Shown here: positions 20,704-31,009 of the stretch, one piece after another
Layout: every line of letters begins with the position of its first letter
Numbering within the stretch: position 1 is the stretch's first letter
Source of the DNA: Snodgrassella gandavensis
Lineage (GTDB): Bacteria > Pseudomonadota > Gammaproteobacteria > Burkholderiales > Neisseriaceae
Reading direction: 5' to 3'
Assembly (NCBI RefSeq): GCF_914768025.1
Contig: NZ_CAJZCE010000014.1
Location: forward strand, 1 to 55,249
Length of the DNA: 55,249 nt
Notes under the pieces: generated by a model
What the model saw: only the letters and a program-made list of their open reading frames with translations
What the model was told of the DNA's origin: nothing
Database searches by the model: none
Position numbers and translations under genes: made by a program

Positions 20704-21174
20704 ATGAACTACCATCAGTATTATCCGGTTGACGTAGTCAACGGCCCCGGTACCCGTTGCACCCTGTTTGTAGCTGGCTGCGAACACAAATGCCGCGGCT
20801 GTTATAACGCTACCACATGGCGGGTAGATTCCGGCAAGCCGTTCGACCAGCAACTGGAAGACCGCATCATCAGCGACCTCAACGACAGCCGTATTATGCG
20901 TCAGGGTTTGTCACTAACCGGCGGGGATCCGTTACATCCACACAATCTGAGTACCATCCTGCATCTGGTTAAACGAGTACGGCATGAAACCGAGCATAAA
21001 GATATCTGGTTGTGGACCGGCTACACCCTATCAGAACTATCCGCAGCCCAAAGACGGGTCATTGATGAAATTAACACCCTGATTGACGGCAAATTTATAC
21101 AGGAACTGAAAGACCCGTCACTACTCTGGCGCGGCAGCTGCAATCAGGAAATTCATTACCTGCGCCCCGCATAA
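20704..21174 (+). CDS. nrdG: anaerobic RNR activating enzyme (radical SAM)
   Basis: A 156-residue radical-SAM enzyme that creates the glycyl radical on NrdD. The 4Fe-4S motif CEHKCRGC (C-x3-C-x2-C) is at about residues 23-30, and GGDP (the SAM-binding GGEP-type motif) lies near residue 74. Length matches E. coli NrdG. The ATG at 20704 fits the family N-terminus MNYHQYYPVD; the frame is open further upstream but would overlap nrdD. It is co-transcribed with nrdD (2-bp gap) and followed by a hairpin. Confidence 0.97.
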   Translation: MNYHQYYPVDVVNGPGTRCTLFVAGCEHKCRGCYNATTWRVDSGKPFDQQLEDRIISDLNDSRIMRQGLSLTGGDPLHPHNLSTILHLVKRVRHETEHKDIWLWTGYTLSELSAAQRRVIDEINTLIDGKFIQELKDPSLLWRGSCNQEIHYLRPA

Positions 21175-21186
21175 CCCAAAGCGTTC

Positions 21187-21238
21187 TGCACCATTGCGAT
21201 TGACCGATTACTCCCGTCTAATCACAACGGTGCATTTT
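21187..21238 (+). terminator. terminator hairpin after nrdDG
   Basis: TGCACCATTG and CAACGGTGCA form a stem with one G-T pair; the long interior can fold into a second small stem. TTTT follows directly. It lies 12 bp after the nrdG stop. The rest of 21175-21550 holds no gene; the open frame reading into hpt from 21287 lacks a ribosome binding site and family similarity. Confidence 0.6.
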
Positions 21239-21550
21239 CTTATTTAGGCCAGAAAAATTACATTAACAAACCAGCCAGTTATCAACATGCTTCATCCGCA
21301 GATTGCCCGCAACCGCCAGAAATCGCATAAAATACGCGTCTTGCAAGTAAAATTTGGGAATAATTTATCTTTTATCTGCATAAAACCAATAAATCACATC
21401 AACCCTAGTGCAGCAACATCACCTCAACAGCACAAATTTACCCAATTAAACAGTAGCCAACGCCACCTGCTCCTATCCTGTGCATATTGCTGGCCAGCCG
21501 AAAGTGGCAAAAATGGTTTTACCTTACCCAGACAGACATGGAAAACGCCA

Positions 21551-22114
21551 ATGAGCACAATTGATTTAACCGCCAAACGCGCCGAAACTCAGGCAATGCT
21601 GGATAAAGCAGACTTGCTGTTTGACCGTAGCACCTGCGAAGCCAGACTGGAACAGATGGCTGCGGACATCACCGCAGCACTGAGTGACAAATATCCGCTG
21701 GTATTACCGGTAATGGGTGGTGCGGTGGTCTTTACCGGCAAATTATTGCCATTGCTGCGTTTTCCGCTGGATTTCGATTACATCCATATTTCACGCTATG
21801 GTGACAAACTTCAGGGGGGTAGCTATCAGTGGCTGCGTGCCCCGCAAAACGCCGTAGCAGGACGCCATATTCTGGTACTGGATGATATTCTCGATGAAGG
21901 CCATACGCTGGCCGCAGTAAAAAAACAGATACTGGAAATGGGCGCAGCCAGTTGCTCCACTGCTGTTTTTGCCAACAAGCTGATTGGCAAAGACAAACCG
22001 ATTATGGCCGACTTTGTCGGACTGGATGTCCCTAACCGCTATGTATTTGGCTATGGCATGGATGCCGAAGGCAAATGGCGCAATCTGGATGAAATTTACG
22101 CGCTGGCTGAATAA
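21551..22114 (+). CDS. hpt: hypoxanthine-guanine phosphoribosyltransferase
   Basis: A 187-residue type I phosphoribosyltransferase that salvages hypoxanthine or guanine to IMP/GMP using PRPP. The PRPP-binding motif is ILVLDDILDEGHT at residues 107-119; the preceding loop has ISRYGD (80-85) and a hydrophobic core PVMGGAVVF. The C-terminus has the purine-binding FVGLDVPNRYVFGYGMD. The ATG at 21551 gives the normal size. Neisserial homologues with this DILDEGHT form are annotated as hypoxanthine-guanine phosphoribosyltransferases. Confidence 0.92.
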   Translation: MSTIDLTAKRAETQAMLDKADLLFDRSTCEARLEQMAADITAALSDKYPLVLPVMGGAVVFTGKLLPLLRFPLDFDYIHISRYGDKLQGGSYQWLRAPQNAVAGRHILVLDDILDEGHTLAAVKKQILEMGAASCSTAVFANKLIGKDKPIMADFVGLDVPNRYVFGYGMDAEGKWRNLDEIYALAE

Positions 22115-22124
22115 TAATTACTGC

Positions 22125-22151
22125 GCCACGGTAATGTAGTAATGCCGTGGC
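22125..22151 (+). terminator. possible terminator after hpt
   Basis: GCCACGG and CCGTGGC are perfect inverted copies around a 13-base loop, 10 bp after the hpt stop. The following run (TGCTTTA) is only modestly T-rich, so confidence is moderate. Confidence 0.45.
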
Positions 22152-22377
22152 TGCTTTAATCAGCTTATATATACTGTTAACCCAAAGCAATATGGGATGG
22201 CGCAATATGCGGCTTTGTTAATTTTTCTAATACCTATTCACTTAAACTGATTAATTAAAAAATCAGATAAAAGCTGTTTATTGCTTGAAATATATGAAAG
22301 TGACTATCAATTTCATATATTAATTTATTATTATTCATATGATGATTGGAATGGCAACACATATTCAAGAAACAAAG

Positions 22378-23510
22378 CTAAGGAGTGGCCATTTGTAAAA
22401 TTCCATCGGAAGCAAATAGCTTAACGAGGAATGTAACCGTTTGGGATTGTATCAATAAGCATCAGCCACAAAGCCTTGTTGTAATTCTTGGGTTGTCATG
22501 AATTTTACTCCTTTAACAAACTAAGTTTTAATACTTTTCAATGTTGCTTTCGCTACTGTATTGTTATACGGAAACCCTTTTTTTAATCAGCTTGTAATTA
22601 GCGATCGTTGAATATTAAATATATTAAAACACTCATCTAGCAACTGATTGTTAAACTTTTTCTCTATCTGAATGAAATAGATTTAATAATGATTGCGGTA
22701 GCTTAAACTGACTTAATACACACATCACTACAACTGCTGTTTTATATTAACCAACACCATAGCCGGCAATCTGTCGATTAGATAAATTCAGTAACACACA
22801 TAAATAAATCCCGTGATGGTGAACACGCTTATAGGTTAAGTCTGCCACTATAATCTATAGTTAGGCACCTGCATCCAACTGACGCTGTAAATGATTAGCC
22901 GTTGCTGCGTCATTGCTTGCTGTTTGATATCCTCAATAACGTGTACATTGATATTAATGTTAGCGACCTCATTACCTAGGCAATGTAACAAAGGAAAACA
23001 CTGATGCCCACTTGTTATAAGGCAAAACGAGTGCGTCTGGTTTGATATGATTGATAACTGCGATCAAAAATAGCTAATATTTTGTCGGCGTAATTGGCCA
23101 TCGATTTCTATTTGGTTGCTTTGCACTGATTATAGACATAATGTCTGGATATCCCTAAGCAGCGACATAGTACCGCTACAGCATAACAATGTTGGTTTAC
23201 TTTCAGAGTTTTAATTTTCATCCCATGATCAGTATAGCCTACTTTGGAATAACGTTTTCCATCCGTAGCTGTTTAAGCTCTTTTCGTAACGCAATTAGTT
23301 CATTTTGTTCTGGAGCGGTTATCTTTAGTCTTAAATGAACCACTCTTGCTTGATTGGTTTATCCAGCTGTCTAAAGCGGATGGCGTCAATTCATATTCCT
23401 TGAGCACTTCACTGCGGGATTTTCCCTATTGATATAGTTTAACTATTTGCCCTTTGAAACCAGCACTAATAGTGCGTTGTGCAAGTTTTTATTGATATAT
23501 CATTTTTTCC
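22378..23510 (-). pseudogene. dead IS3-family insertion sequence (orfA and orfB remnants)
   Basis: On the minus strand the orfA product begins near 23504 and is readable as IS3-type transposase: GFKGQIVKLYQ, then GKSRSEVLKEYELTPSALDSW and a GSFKTKDNR stretch, but with in-frame stops and a frameshift. OrfB fragments follow: a KVNQHCYAVAVLCRCLGISRH-like segment near 23200, the catalytic-core piece VADLTYKRVHHHGIYLCVLL at about 22770-22850, and the C-terminal KGFPYNNTVAKATLKSIKT and LHSSLSYLLPMEFYKW at about 22390-22600. Frames change several times, so no transposase is made. Possible end sequences with CTTGCCCCTAAAAGTTG lie near 23540. It is of a different subtype from the element at the right edge. 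Confidence 0.85.
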
Positions 23511-24048
23511 TTTTTAGTTTTAGAGTTAAGTTTGTCTTGCCCCTAAAAGTTGTATGACTTAGTGTAGCCATTCCACTAATTCAAACCACCGATGAGGAGA
23601 TGAATGGCTGACAGAATATTTTTATCCTATTTGCTTAAAAAACTAATAAATAACCTAGTCTACTAATTCAAAGACAAATTTGAATTTTAAACATATAGCA
23701 TATTTCAATTGCATTAATATCATAATATGGTACAATTTCTATACAACTATCAGTTAATCCGCAGATAAAACAACTTTTTACCTCAGACCTATGCATAGCT
23801 TACAATAAATTCAATATATGTCTTTAATATTACATTTATTATTGATTACAATATTAATTTAACGAATTATTGACAAACATAATTATTCACCAGTATGATA
23901 ACCAAGCCGTATTAAATAGTACGGCCAGCTCTGGAAGGCTGTTTCATCAGGCAGATAAGCCATTGATATTTTCACATGATGGTGTCTTATATTCTGTTTA
24001 CCAAGTCATTGGCATACCTCTCCCATGGTAGACAATGGCAGGGAGGCT

Positions 24049-24246
24049 TTATGCCTGCCGGTTCTGATTAACGGTCTTCCAGCCTTGCCATTCTTCTGCC
24101 GCCCCATGCGTCTGGAAGCGCATAGCGGTTTGATTAGGATAATCAGGAAAGGCAGTGTTTATGACTACTTTTGTGGCGAGAAACCGCCATTTGGAAGCGT
24201 ACATGTTACGCCTGTTTCCTCCAGCGATGGTTTTAATCAACAGCAC
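24049..24246 (-). pseudogene. possible remnant of a phage-type tail-fibre knob
   Basis: The 65-codon frame ends MRFQTHGAAEEWQGWKTV..., close to the consensus of pyocin-knob domains at the tips of phage and pyocin tail fibres, where a Q, then paired tryptophans and a W-K-x-V end are conserved. Only the C-terminal strand set is present, and alternative frames upstream look just as open, so it is at best a broken relic. No other phage genes are nearby. Confidence 0.25.
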
Positions 24247-24605
24247 GCAGGTGTCAACGAAGTTTTGTCATATTAATTTGCGTGAAAACAACACTTTTAA
24301 ACCTGATAGATACCCATTTATCAGATATAAACTGAAATACCTAAAAAACTGATTATTTACCCAGTGAAGCTTAACAGCGTGACTAATTAGGTATTATAAT
24401 CAGCAACGGGATAATCAGTTTTTATAACTTATTATATTTATTGCATTTAGTATATTATTTTGTATTAATCGCTACAATTTTCAGAGTGTAGCAAAGGGTT
24501 GAAGAAATGTTTCAAAAAAGGAATTGTCTAAAGAATTTCGGATGATGTCAGTACAGAATCACAAGTTCTAGTCATTATCCACTACCGCATTGTTTGTCTA
24601 TGTTT

Positions 24606-24645
24606 CCTGGTTCTTTAGCTTTTAAGGGGCGGAACCAGGCTTTTT
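24606..24645 (+). terminator. hairpin with T run, no gene assigned
   Basis: CCTGGTTC and GAACCAGG are perfect inverted copies around an 18-base spacer, then CTTTTT. Read on the plus strand it looks like a rho-independent terminator, yet no forward gene lies upstream. It could end a small RNA that begins in 24400-24600. Confidence 0.4.
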
Positions 24646-24703
24646 ACATTCTGTAGCAGCATTATTTTCATAAAATCTATCAACAGCTTAGTTTATAGTC
24701 ATT

Positions 24704-25102
24704 TCAGTGTTTCATCGCGGCATGACCCTCATCACGCAATTGCAGTATTTTCTTACCCTCAGTTTTGGCTTGTGCCATTTTCCCAGCTTTAACTAGCTTG
24801 CTGGTTTTATCGATTTCAGCAATTAATTTATCCATTTCTGACTGATATACCCGCAGTTTAGGGTTATTTGCCGCAGCGTTTGTCAGCCCGTATGGTTTTT
24901 GTGCACGAGCTGCCACAGCAGCAGTACGCATACTGGCTAAAGCCTTGCTGGCATCAGCCACCGTTTGCGCCGCATTAAAGCGCGCATAGCTCATCGTAAT
25001 CGCACTCATATACATATTTACTTCATTAGCCTGTACCGTCACAGCAGATAGCACCAGAGATAATAACAATATCCCGGTAGACAGAAAGCGTTTCATTTTC
25101 AT
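24704..25102 (-). CDS. cytochrome b562 family protein
   Basis: A 132-residue periplasmic four-helix protein. A signal peptide (hydrophobic 8-22, cut near Ala25) precedes a mature chain that aligns with E. coli cytochrome b562: the SMRTAAVAA stretch (57-65) matches KMRAAALDA, and placing that alignment puts Met32 at the heme ligand Met7 and His127 at the ligand His102; Arg123 matches Arg98. No CxxCH is present, so heme would be non-covalent. It is probably a small electron carrier or heme buffer. AGGAAAA precedes the ATG at 25102. It is followed downstream by no gene, and argE lies upstream on the same strand, 180 bp away. Confidence 0.85.
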   Translation of the reverse strand: MKMKRFLSTGILLLSLVLSAVTVQANEVNMYMSAITMSYARFNAAQTVADASKALASMRTAAVAARAQKPYGLTNAAANNPKLRVYQSEMDKLIAEIDKTSKLVKAGKMAQAKTEGKKILQLRDEGHAAMKH

Positions 25103-25281
25103 CTAATTTTCCTGTTATTCAGTTAACCTTACCAGCCAATAATCAAACCACCAAGCATATTTAATCGTGCGTAGTTAACTCTTTTCAATCATGTTTACAG
25201 CCAGCATACTCTGATAAAAATATTTTAACAGCAGTATGCCGTTATGTAGCAAAAACTAAGAATTTCGCCTTGTTAGCAATA

Positions 25282-26439
25282 TTACAGACTTTGTGCCTGA
25301 ATCAGCCTGTGCAAAAAATGATCACAACGACTCAACTGTTCCAGCTCAATATACTCATTAGCCTTATGTGCCACCGTAATGCTGCCGGGACCACACACTA
25401 CCGTGCTGATACCGCTATGCTGAAACTGGCCACCTTCAGTAGCATATGCTACTTTAGCACGCTGGTCAGTATCCACCAATTGGGCAATCAATGCATGCAA
25501 CTGCTGATTATTCGCATCATTTAAGGCCGGTACCTGCACATTATGCGTTAATTTAATTGCTGCTTCTGGTGCAACTGCCTGCATGGCAGGTAAGAGTTGG
25601 GTGGTAATATAGTGCTGAACAGGTTCAATCAGCTCTTCCACTGTCATATGCGGCAGATTACGGTAATCAAACTCAAAAGCACAGTAATCAGGCACAATAT
25701 TGATGGCCGTACCACCACGAATCAGGCCGGTAGATACCGTAGCAAACGGTACATCAAACGCATGATCCAAATCAGCACGGTGCTGTAACTGGTGCGCCAA
25801 CTGGTTGATAAATACAATCAGGCGGGCAGCATACTCAATCGCATTCACGCCATTGGGTGTAAGCGAAGAATGGGCATTCTTACCGTGTACTTCACAACAG
25901 AACGTATGGATACCTTTGTGAGCCACCACCATCTGCATGGATGTAGGTTCCCCCACTATGCAGGATTGTGGCTGCAAACCTCGTTTTTCCAGCTCTGCCA
26001 GCATAACTGGTGCACCCAGACAGCCGATTTCTTCATCAAAAGACAAGGCGATATGTAACGGCATTTTCAGCTTGGCCGCCTGCATGGCCGGAACCGCAGC
26101 CAGCACACTGGCAATAAAACCTTTCATGTCACTACTGCCGCGACCATATACACAACCATCGCGCACATCGACCACAAAGGGGTCAGACAGCCAGTTTTGT
26201 CCATCCACCGGCACCACATCGGTATGACCGGAAAACACCAGCCCGCCAGAAGTACTGCCATCAGCCGCAGCAATGGTTACAAACAGGTTAGCTTTGTCAC
26301 CGCTTACATTATGTGCCAGCCATGGCGACAGTTTTCGGCTTTCCAGATAACCGGCCACATGGTTAATCAGAGCCAGATTACTCTGGCGGCTGGTGGTATC
26401 AAAAGCAATGAGCTGACGTAACCAGTTAAGGGTATCCAC
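25282..26439 (-). CDS. argE: acetylornithine deacetylase
   Basis: A 385-residue M20 metallopeptidase that removes the acetyl group of N-acetylornithine in arginine biosynthesis. Metal and catalytic residues are visible: His72 and Asp74 in SGHTDVVPVDG, bridging Asp104 in GSSDMKGF, the Glu136-Glu137 pair in DEEIGC, and the late His in GSITVAHKANEYI. The lid domain lies between about residues 180 and 290. The start is GTG at 26439, with GGAG upstream. Length and motif spacing fit ArgE better than DapE. The gene stands alone, which is common in beta-proteobacteria. Confidence 0.93.
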   Translation of the reverse strand: MDTLNWLRQLIAFDTTSRQSNLALINHVAGYLESRKLSPWLAHNVSGDKANLFVTIAAADGSTSGGLVFSGHTDVVPVDGQNWLSDPFVVDVRDGCVYGRGSSDMKGFIASVLAAVPAMQAAKLKMPLHIALSFDEEIGCLGAPVMLAELEKRGLQPQSCIVGEPTSMQMVVAHKGIHTFCCEVHGKNAHSSLTPNGVNAIEYAARLIVFINQLAHQLQHRADLDHAFDVPFATVSTGLIRGGTAINIVPDYCAFEFDYRNLPHMTVEELIEPVQHYITTQLLPAMQAVAPEAAIKLTHNVQVPALNDANNQQLHALIAQLVDTDQRAKVAYATEGGQFQHSGISTVVCGPGSITVAHKANEYIELEQLSRCDHFLHRLIQAQSL

Positions 26440-26568
26440 AACAATTCTCCAGTAAATTCTGCTTTAACCATAACATATTTTATGCGCCTAGCGTAGTTAC
26501 AGCAGCATACAATAACCTGTTGCACGCAGATAATCGCTACAATAGCTATTTATTTAAAGGCACAACAA

Positions 26569-26793
26569 ATGAAACAGCAATTCGATTTAGCCGGACATCC
26601 TCATATTGCGTTATGTGATTTACTTAAACTAGCCGGACTGGCAGAGAGCGGAGGGCGTGCCAAACAACTGATTGCCGAAGGCAGGGTACTGCGCAATCAC
26701 CAGCCGGAAACCCGCAAAACAGCAAAAATTATTGCTGGTGACTGTATCCAACTGGCAGACAATGAAATCTGCGTCATTAATAGTCAGGCATGA
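26569..26793 (+). CDS. S4-domain RNA-binding protein
   Basis: A 74-residue protein that is a single S4 domain of the YbcJ/RlbA kind. The core LLKLAGLAESGGRAKQLIAEG (about residues 19-39) is the typical RNA-binding helix pair, followed by a beta strand region with GDCIQL. Such small S4 proteins bind structured RNA; YbcJ binds RNA in E. coli, but the physiological target is not settled. Its stop overlaps the start of the next gene (ATGA), so the two are translationally coupled, and a third gene is coupled in turn. Confidence 0.88.
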   Translation: MKQQFDLAGHPHIALCDLLKLAGLAESGGRAKQLIAEGRVLRNHQPETRKTAKIIAGDCIQLADNEICVINSQA

Positions 26794-26963
26794 ACACACC
26801 AGAATTATTAACTGCACCAGTACCACCAGAAGACTGGGAGTGCTGTAACAGCGATTGTGGCGAAGCCTGCGTCTGGCAGATTTATTACCGCGAAAAAGCT
26901 GCCTATAAAGCACAACAGGCGCAACTGGCCACATCATCTCATACAGATGGAAATAACCCATGA
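26790..26963 (+). CDS. oxidoreductase-like Cys-rich small protein
   Basis: A 57-residue protein too short for ordinary gene-length cutoffs. It has the PPEDWECC...CGEACVWQIYYRE pattern of the Oxidored-like domain (PPExCCxxxCxxCVWxxYxxE), with Cys18, Cys19, Cys23 and Cys27 and the conserved Trp29 and Tyr32. In eukaryotes the domain occurs in small mitochondrial and plant proteins; in bacteria its role is not known. It overlaps the S4 gene by four bases and the PHP gene by four bases (ATGA at both ends), which makes it near certain to be translated. Confidence 0.8.
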   Translation: MNTPELLTAPVPPEDWECCNSDCGEACVWQIYYREKAAYKAQQAQLATSSHTDGNNP

Positions 26964-27793
26964 GTATTGACTTACATTGCCATTCTACTGTTTCTGATGG
27001 TGCCTTGACACCAGCAGAAGTTGTACTACGGGCACATGCCAATGGCTGTACCCTGCTGGCGCTGACAGACCACGATCACACCGGTGGCATGGCTGCGGCA
27101 CGCTTGCAGGCTGCGCAATCAGGAATAACTTTAATTAATGGTGTGGAAATCTCAGTAAGCTGGCGCGGCCGCACCATCCATATAGTCGGCCTGAATATCG
27201 CTCTGGAAGACGAGGTATTACAAACCCTGCTCCAGCGCCTGCGCAGTGGCCGTCTGCTGCGCTTACAGGCCATTGCCGACAAGCTGGCCAAGAAAGGCAT
27301 AAGCGGTGCCTATGAAGGTACACTGGCACTAGCTACCAATATAGATATGGTAACCCGGACGCATATTGCTGATTTTCTAGTCAACACCGGCCATGTGAGC
27401 AAAAAAGCGGATGCTTTTCGCAAATATCTGGGCGATGGTAAATCCTGTAGCATCAAACACCAGTGGGCTGAACTGACTGAAGTTGTTGCTGCTATCCGGC
27501 ACGCTGGCGGTATTGCCGTTATCGCCCACCCAATGCGCTATGAACTCTCTGCCACGGCCCGCCGCAATCTGTTTAGTGATTTTAAGGCCTGTGGTGGTGC
27601 GGCTATAGAAGTACACAGCGGCCGTTCCAGTCTGAACGACCGTCTGAACTATGCCTTGCTGGCACAACAATTCGGATTTTTAGCCAGTTGCGGCAGTGAT
27701 TTTCACCGCGATGGTGATTTTGGCGGTGGTCTGATTGGCTCCTGCCCACTATTGCCACCAATATGCCAGCCAGTGTGGTCTCATTTTACTTAA
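26960..27793 (+). CDS. PHP-domain nucleotide phosphatase (RNase AM/YciV type)
   Basis: A 277-residue PHP-family protein. Metal ligands His6, His8, Asp13, His38 and His40 are in the motifs DLHCHSTVSDG and LTDHDHTGG. Later ligands are in NGVEISVSWRGRTIHIVGL, VIAHPMRY and the end motif GSDFHRDGDFGG. Homologues in Chromobacterium hydrolyse 3',5'-bisphosphonucleotides, and E. coli YciV (RNase AM) is a 5'-3' exoribonuclease acting on short RNAs. The gene is coupled to the S4 and Cys-rich genes, so an RNA-linked role is plausible. Family call is firm; the exact substrate is not. Confidence 0.88.
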   Translation: MSIDLHCHSTVSDGALTPAEVVLRAHANGCTLLALTDHDHTGGMAAARLQAAQSGITLINGVEISVSWRGRTIHIVGLNIALEDEVLQTLLQRLRSGRLLRLQAIADKLAKKGISGAYEGTLALATNIDMVTRTHIADFLVNTGHVSKKADAFRKYLGDGKSCSIKHQWAELTEVVAAIRHAGGIAVIAHPMRYELSATARRNLFSDFKACGGAAIEVHSGRSSLNDRLNYALLAQQFGFLASCGSDFHRDGDFGGGLIGSCPLLPPICQPVWSHFT

Positions 27794-29623
<1,830 letters not shown>

Positions 29624-29676
29624 CACACAAGTGTGCACATAATCTATTTACATTAAAGCAACACGGATAAACTGAT

Positions 29677-30519
29677 ATGGCTGAAATCACTCTACTGGCT
29701 ACCCACAAACTGTTTAACGGCGAACAACGACGTTATCGGCATTACAGTCACTTCAACCAGTGTGACATGACTTTTTCCGTGTACCTGCCATCACGTGCCT
29801 TACAGGGTTATCAGCTACCCGTAGTCTACTGTCTGGGCGGGCTTACCTGTACCGATGAAAATTTTGCCGTTAAAAGTGGCGCACAACGTTTTGCAGCTGA
29901 ATGGGGCATAGTACTGGTTATGCCAGATACCAGCCCACGTGGCACTGATGTAGCCAATGTAGATATCTACAGTTTGGGGCAAGGTGCCGGATTTTATGTT
30001 AATGCCACTCAGCAGCCATGGGCACAGCATTATCAGATGTACGATTATGTGGTAACAGAATTACCCAAACTCATCGAAAAACATTTTCCAGTCAATGAAC
30101 AGCGCAGTCTGTGCGGACACAGCATGGGTGGCCATGGTGCGTTGATGATTGCCCTGAAAAACCCGCAGCGTTATCTCGCGGTATCAGCATTTGCCCCCAT
30201 TGCCCATCCGAGTGCCGGAGCATGGGGGCAAGAGGCATTCACCACCTATCTGGGAAACAATCAGGCAGACTGGGCTGCATACGATAGTACGGAGCTGCTT
30301 ACCCAAAATCTGCCCTCATTACCCATTCTTATCGATCAGGGCAGTGTGGATGAATACTATCCGGCACAATTACATCCACAGGATTTCGTACAGGTTGCCA
30401 GAAGCAAAGGAGTCAATATCCGTTATCACCTGCGCGAAAACTACGATCACAGTTACTATTTCGTTAGCACCTTTATCGAAAGCCATATCAGCTTTCATGC
30501 CGAAGCATTCGGCTTATAA
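29677..30519 (+). CDS. fghA: S-formylglutathione hydrolase
   Basis: A 280-residue esterase-D type alpha/beta hydrolase. The nucleophile is Ser149 in GHSMGGHGALM; the catalytic Asp and His lie in the segment after LIDQGSVDEYY and in NYDHSYYF. The N-terminal oxyanion strand (YCLGGLTCTDENF, about 51-63) is typical. The enzyme releases formate and glutathione, the second step after AdhC. It lies 53 bp downstream of adhC on the same strand, an operon common in proteobacteria. Confidence 0.95.
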   Translation: MAEITLLATHKLFNGEQRRYRHYSHFNQCDMTFSVYLPSRALQGYQLPVVYCLGGLTCTDENFAVKSGAQRFAAEWGIVLVMPDTSPRGTDVANVDIYSLGQGAGFYVNATQQPWAQHYQMYDYVVTELPKLIEKHFPVNEQRSLCGHSMGGHGALMIALKNPQRYLAVSAFAPIAHPSAGAWGQEAFTTYLGNNQADWAAYDSTELLTQNLPSLPILIDQGSVDEYYPAQLHPQDFVQVARSKGVNIRYHLRENYDHSYYFVSTFIESHISFHAEAFGL

Positions 30520-30543
30520 ATAAACCATCGAGAAGATTAACAA

Positions 30544-31005
30544 TTAGGCCTCAATCACCGATTCGCGCGCAAACGTTTTTTCGCAATAATGACAGCGCAA
30601 ACGTGTTTCGCCATGGCTAACCCGCACCGAAAAACGGCTTTGTACCGGTTCACCATGGCTGGCACAATTGCTGTTCGGACAACGAAACACTTCAGTGATG
30701 TTTTCCGGCAAAGTGAGTGTGCGTTTGCGTACCACGCGAAAATTCTCAATATCATTAACCGTAGCCTGTGGTGCAAACAGGGCTAAGCGATTGGCAGCCG
30801 CATCATCCAGAAACTGGCCGGATATTTTAATAATATCCTTGCTGCCACTGGACTGGCTGCTCAGATTGAAACCCATAGTAACCGCATTACCAGAATGCAG
30901 TAGCCTGAACTGGCGCAAAATGGTCAGCCCCTGCCCTACCGGAATGTGATCAATCACTGTGCCGTCTTTTATTGCCTCAATACTCAGCTTGGTCTGATTC
31001 ATCAT
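30544..31005 (-). CDS. pyrI: aspartate carbamoyltransferase regulatory subunit
   Basis: A 153-residue regulatory chain that gives CTP inhibition and ATP activation to PyrB. The N-terminal nucleotide-binding domain has the [10 protein letters not shown] motif, and the C-terminal zinc domain has four Cys (CPNSNC and CHYCEK) that bind Zn and contact PyrB. The start at 31005 (first of two Met codons) follows AAAGGA; the longer frame to 31035 would overlap pyrB by more than 20 bases. The reading overlaps the pyrB stop region, so the two are co-translated. Genes lie in reverse order to no other ORF: pyrB upstream, then pyrI. Confidence 0.96.
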   Translation of the reverse strand: MMNQTKLSIEAIKDGTVIDHIPVGQGLTILRQFRLLHSGNAVTMGFNLSSQSSGSKDIIKISGQFLDDAAANRLALFAPQATVNDIENFRVVRKRTLTLPENITEVFRCPNSNCASHGEPVQSRFSVRVSHGETRLRCHYCEKTFARESVIEA

Positions 31006-31009
31006 TTGT

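Larger units (their letters stand above)
23545..24703. other. non-coding or decayed stretch
   Basis: No intact gene. 23545-24020 is AT-rich. At 24049-24246 a minus-strand open frame of 65 codons contains FPDYPNQTAMRFQTHG and WQGWKTVN near its C-terminus, a pattern like the end of the pyocin/phage tail-fibre knob (W-x2-W-K-x-V), but it lacks the body of such a protein. A plus-strand frame across the same DNA has no recognisable family. 24606-24645 holds a hairpin with a T run. Confidence 0.4.
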
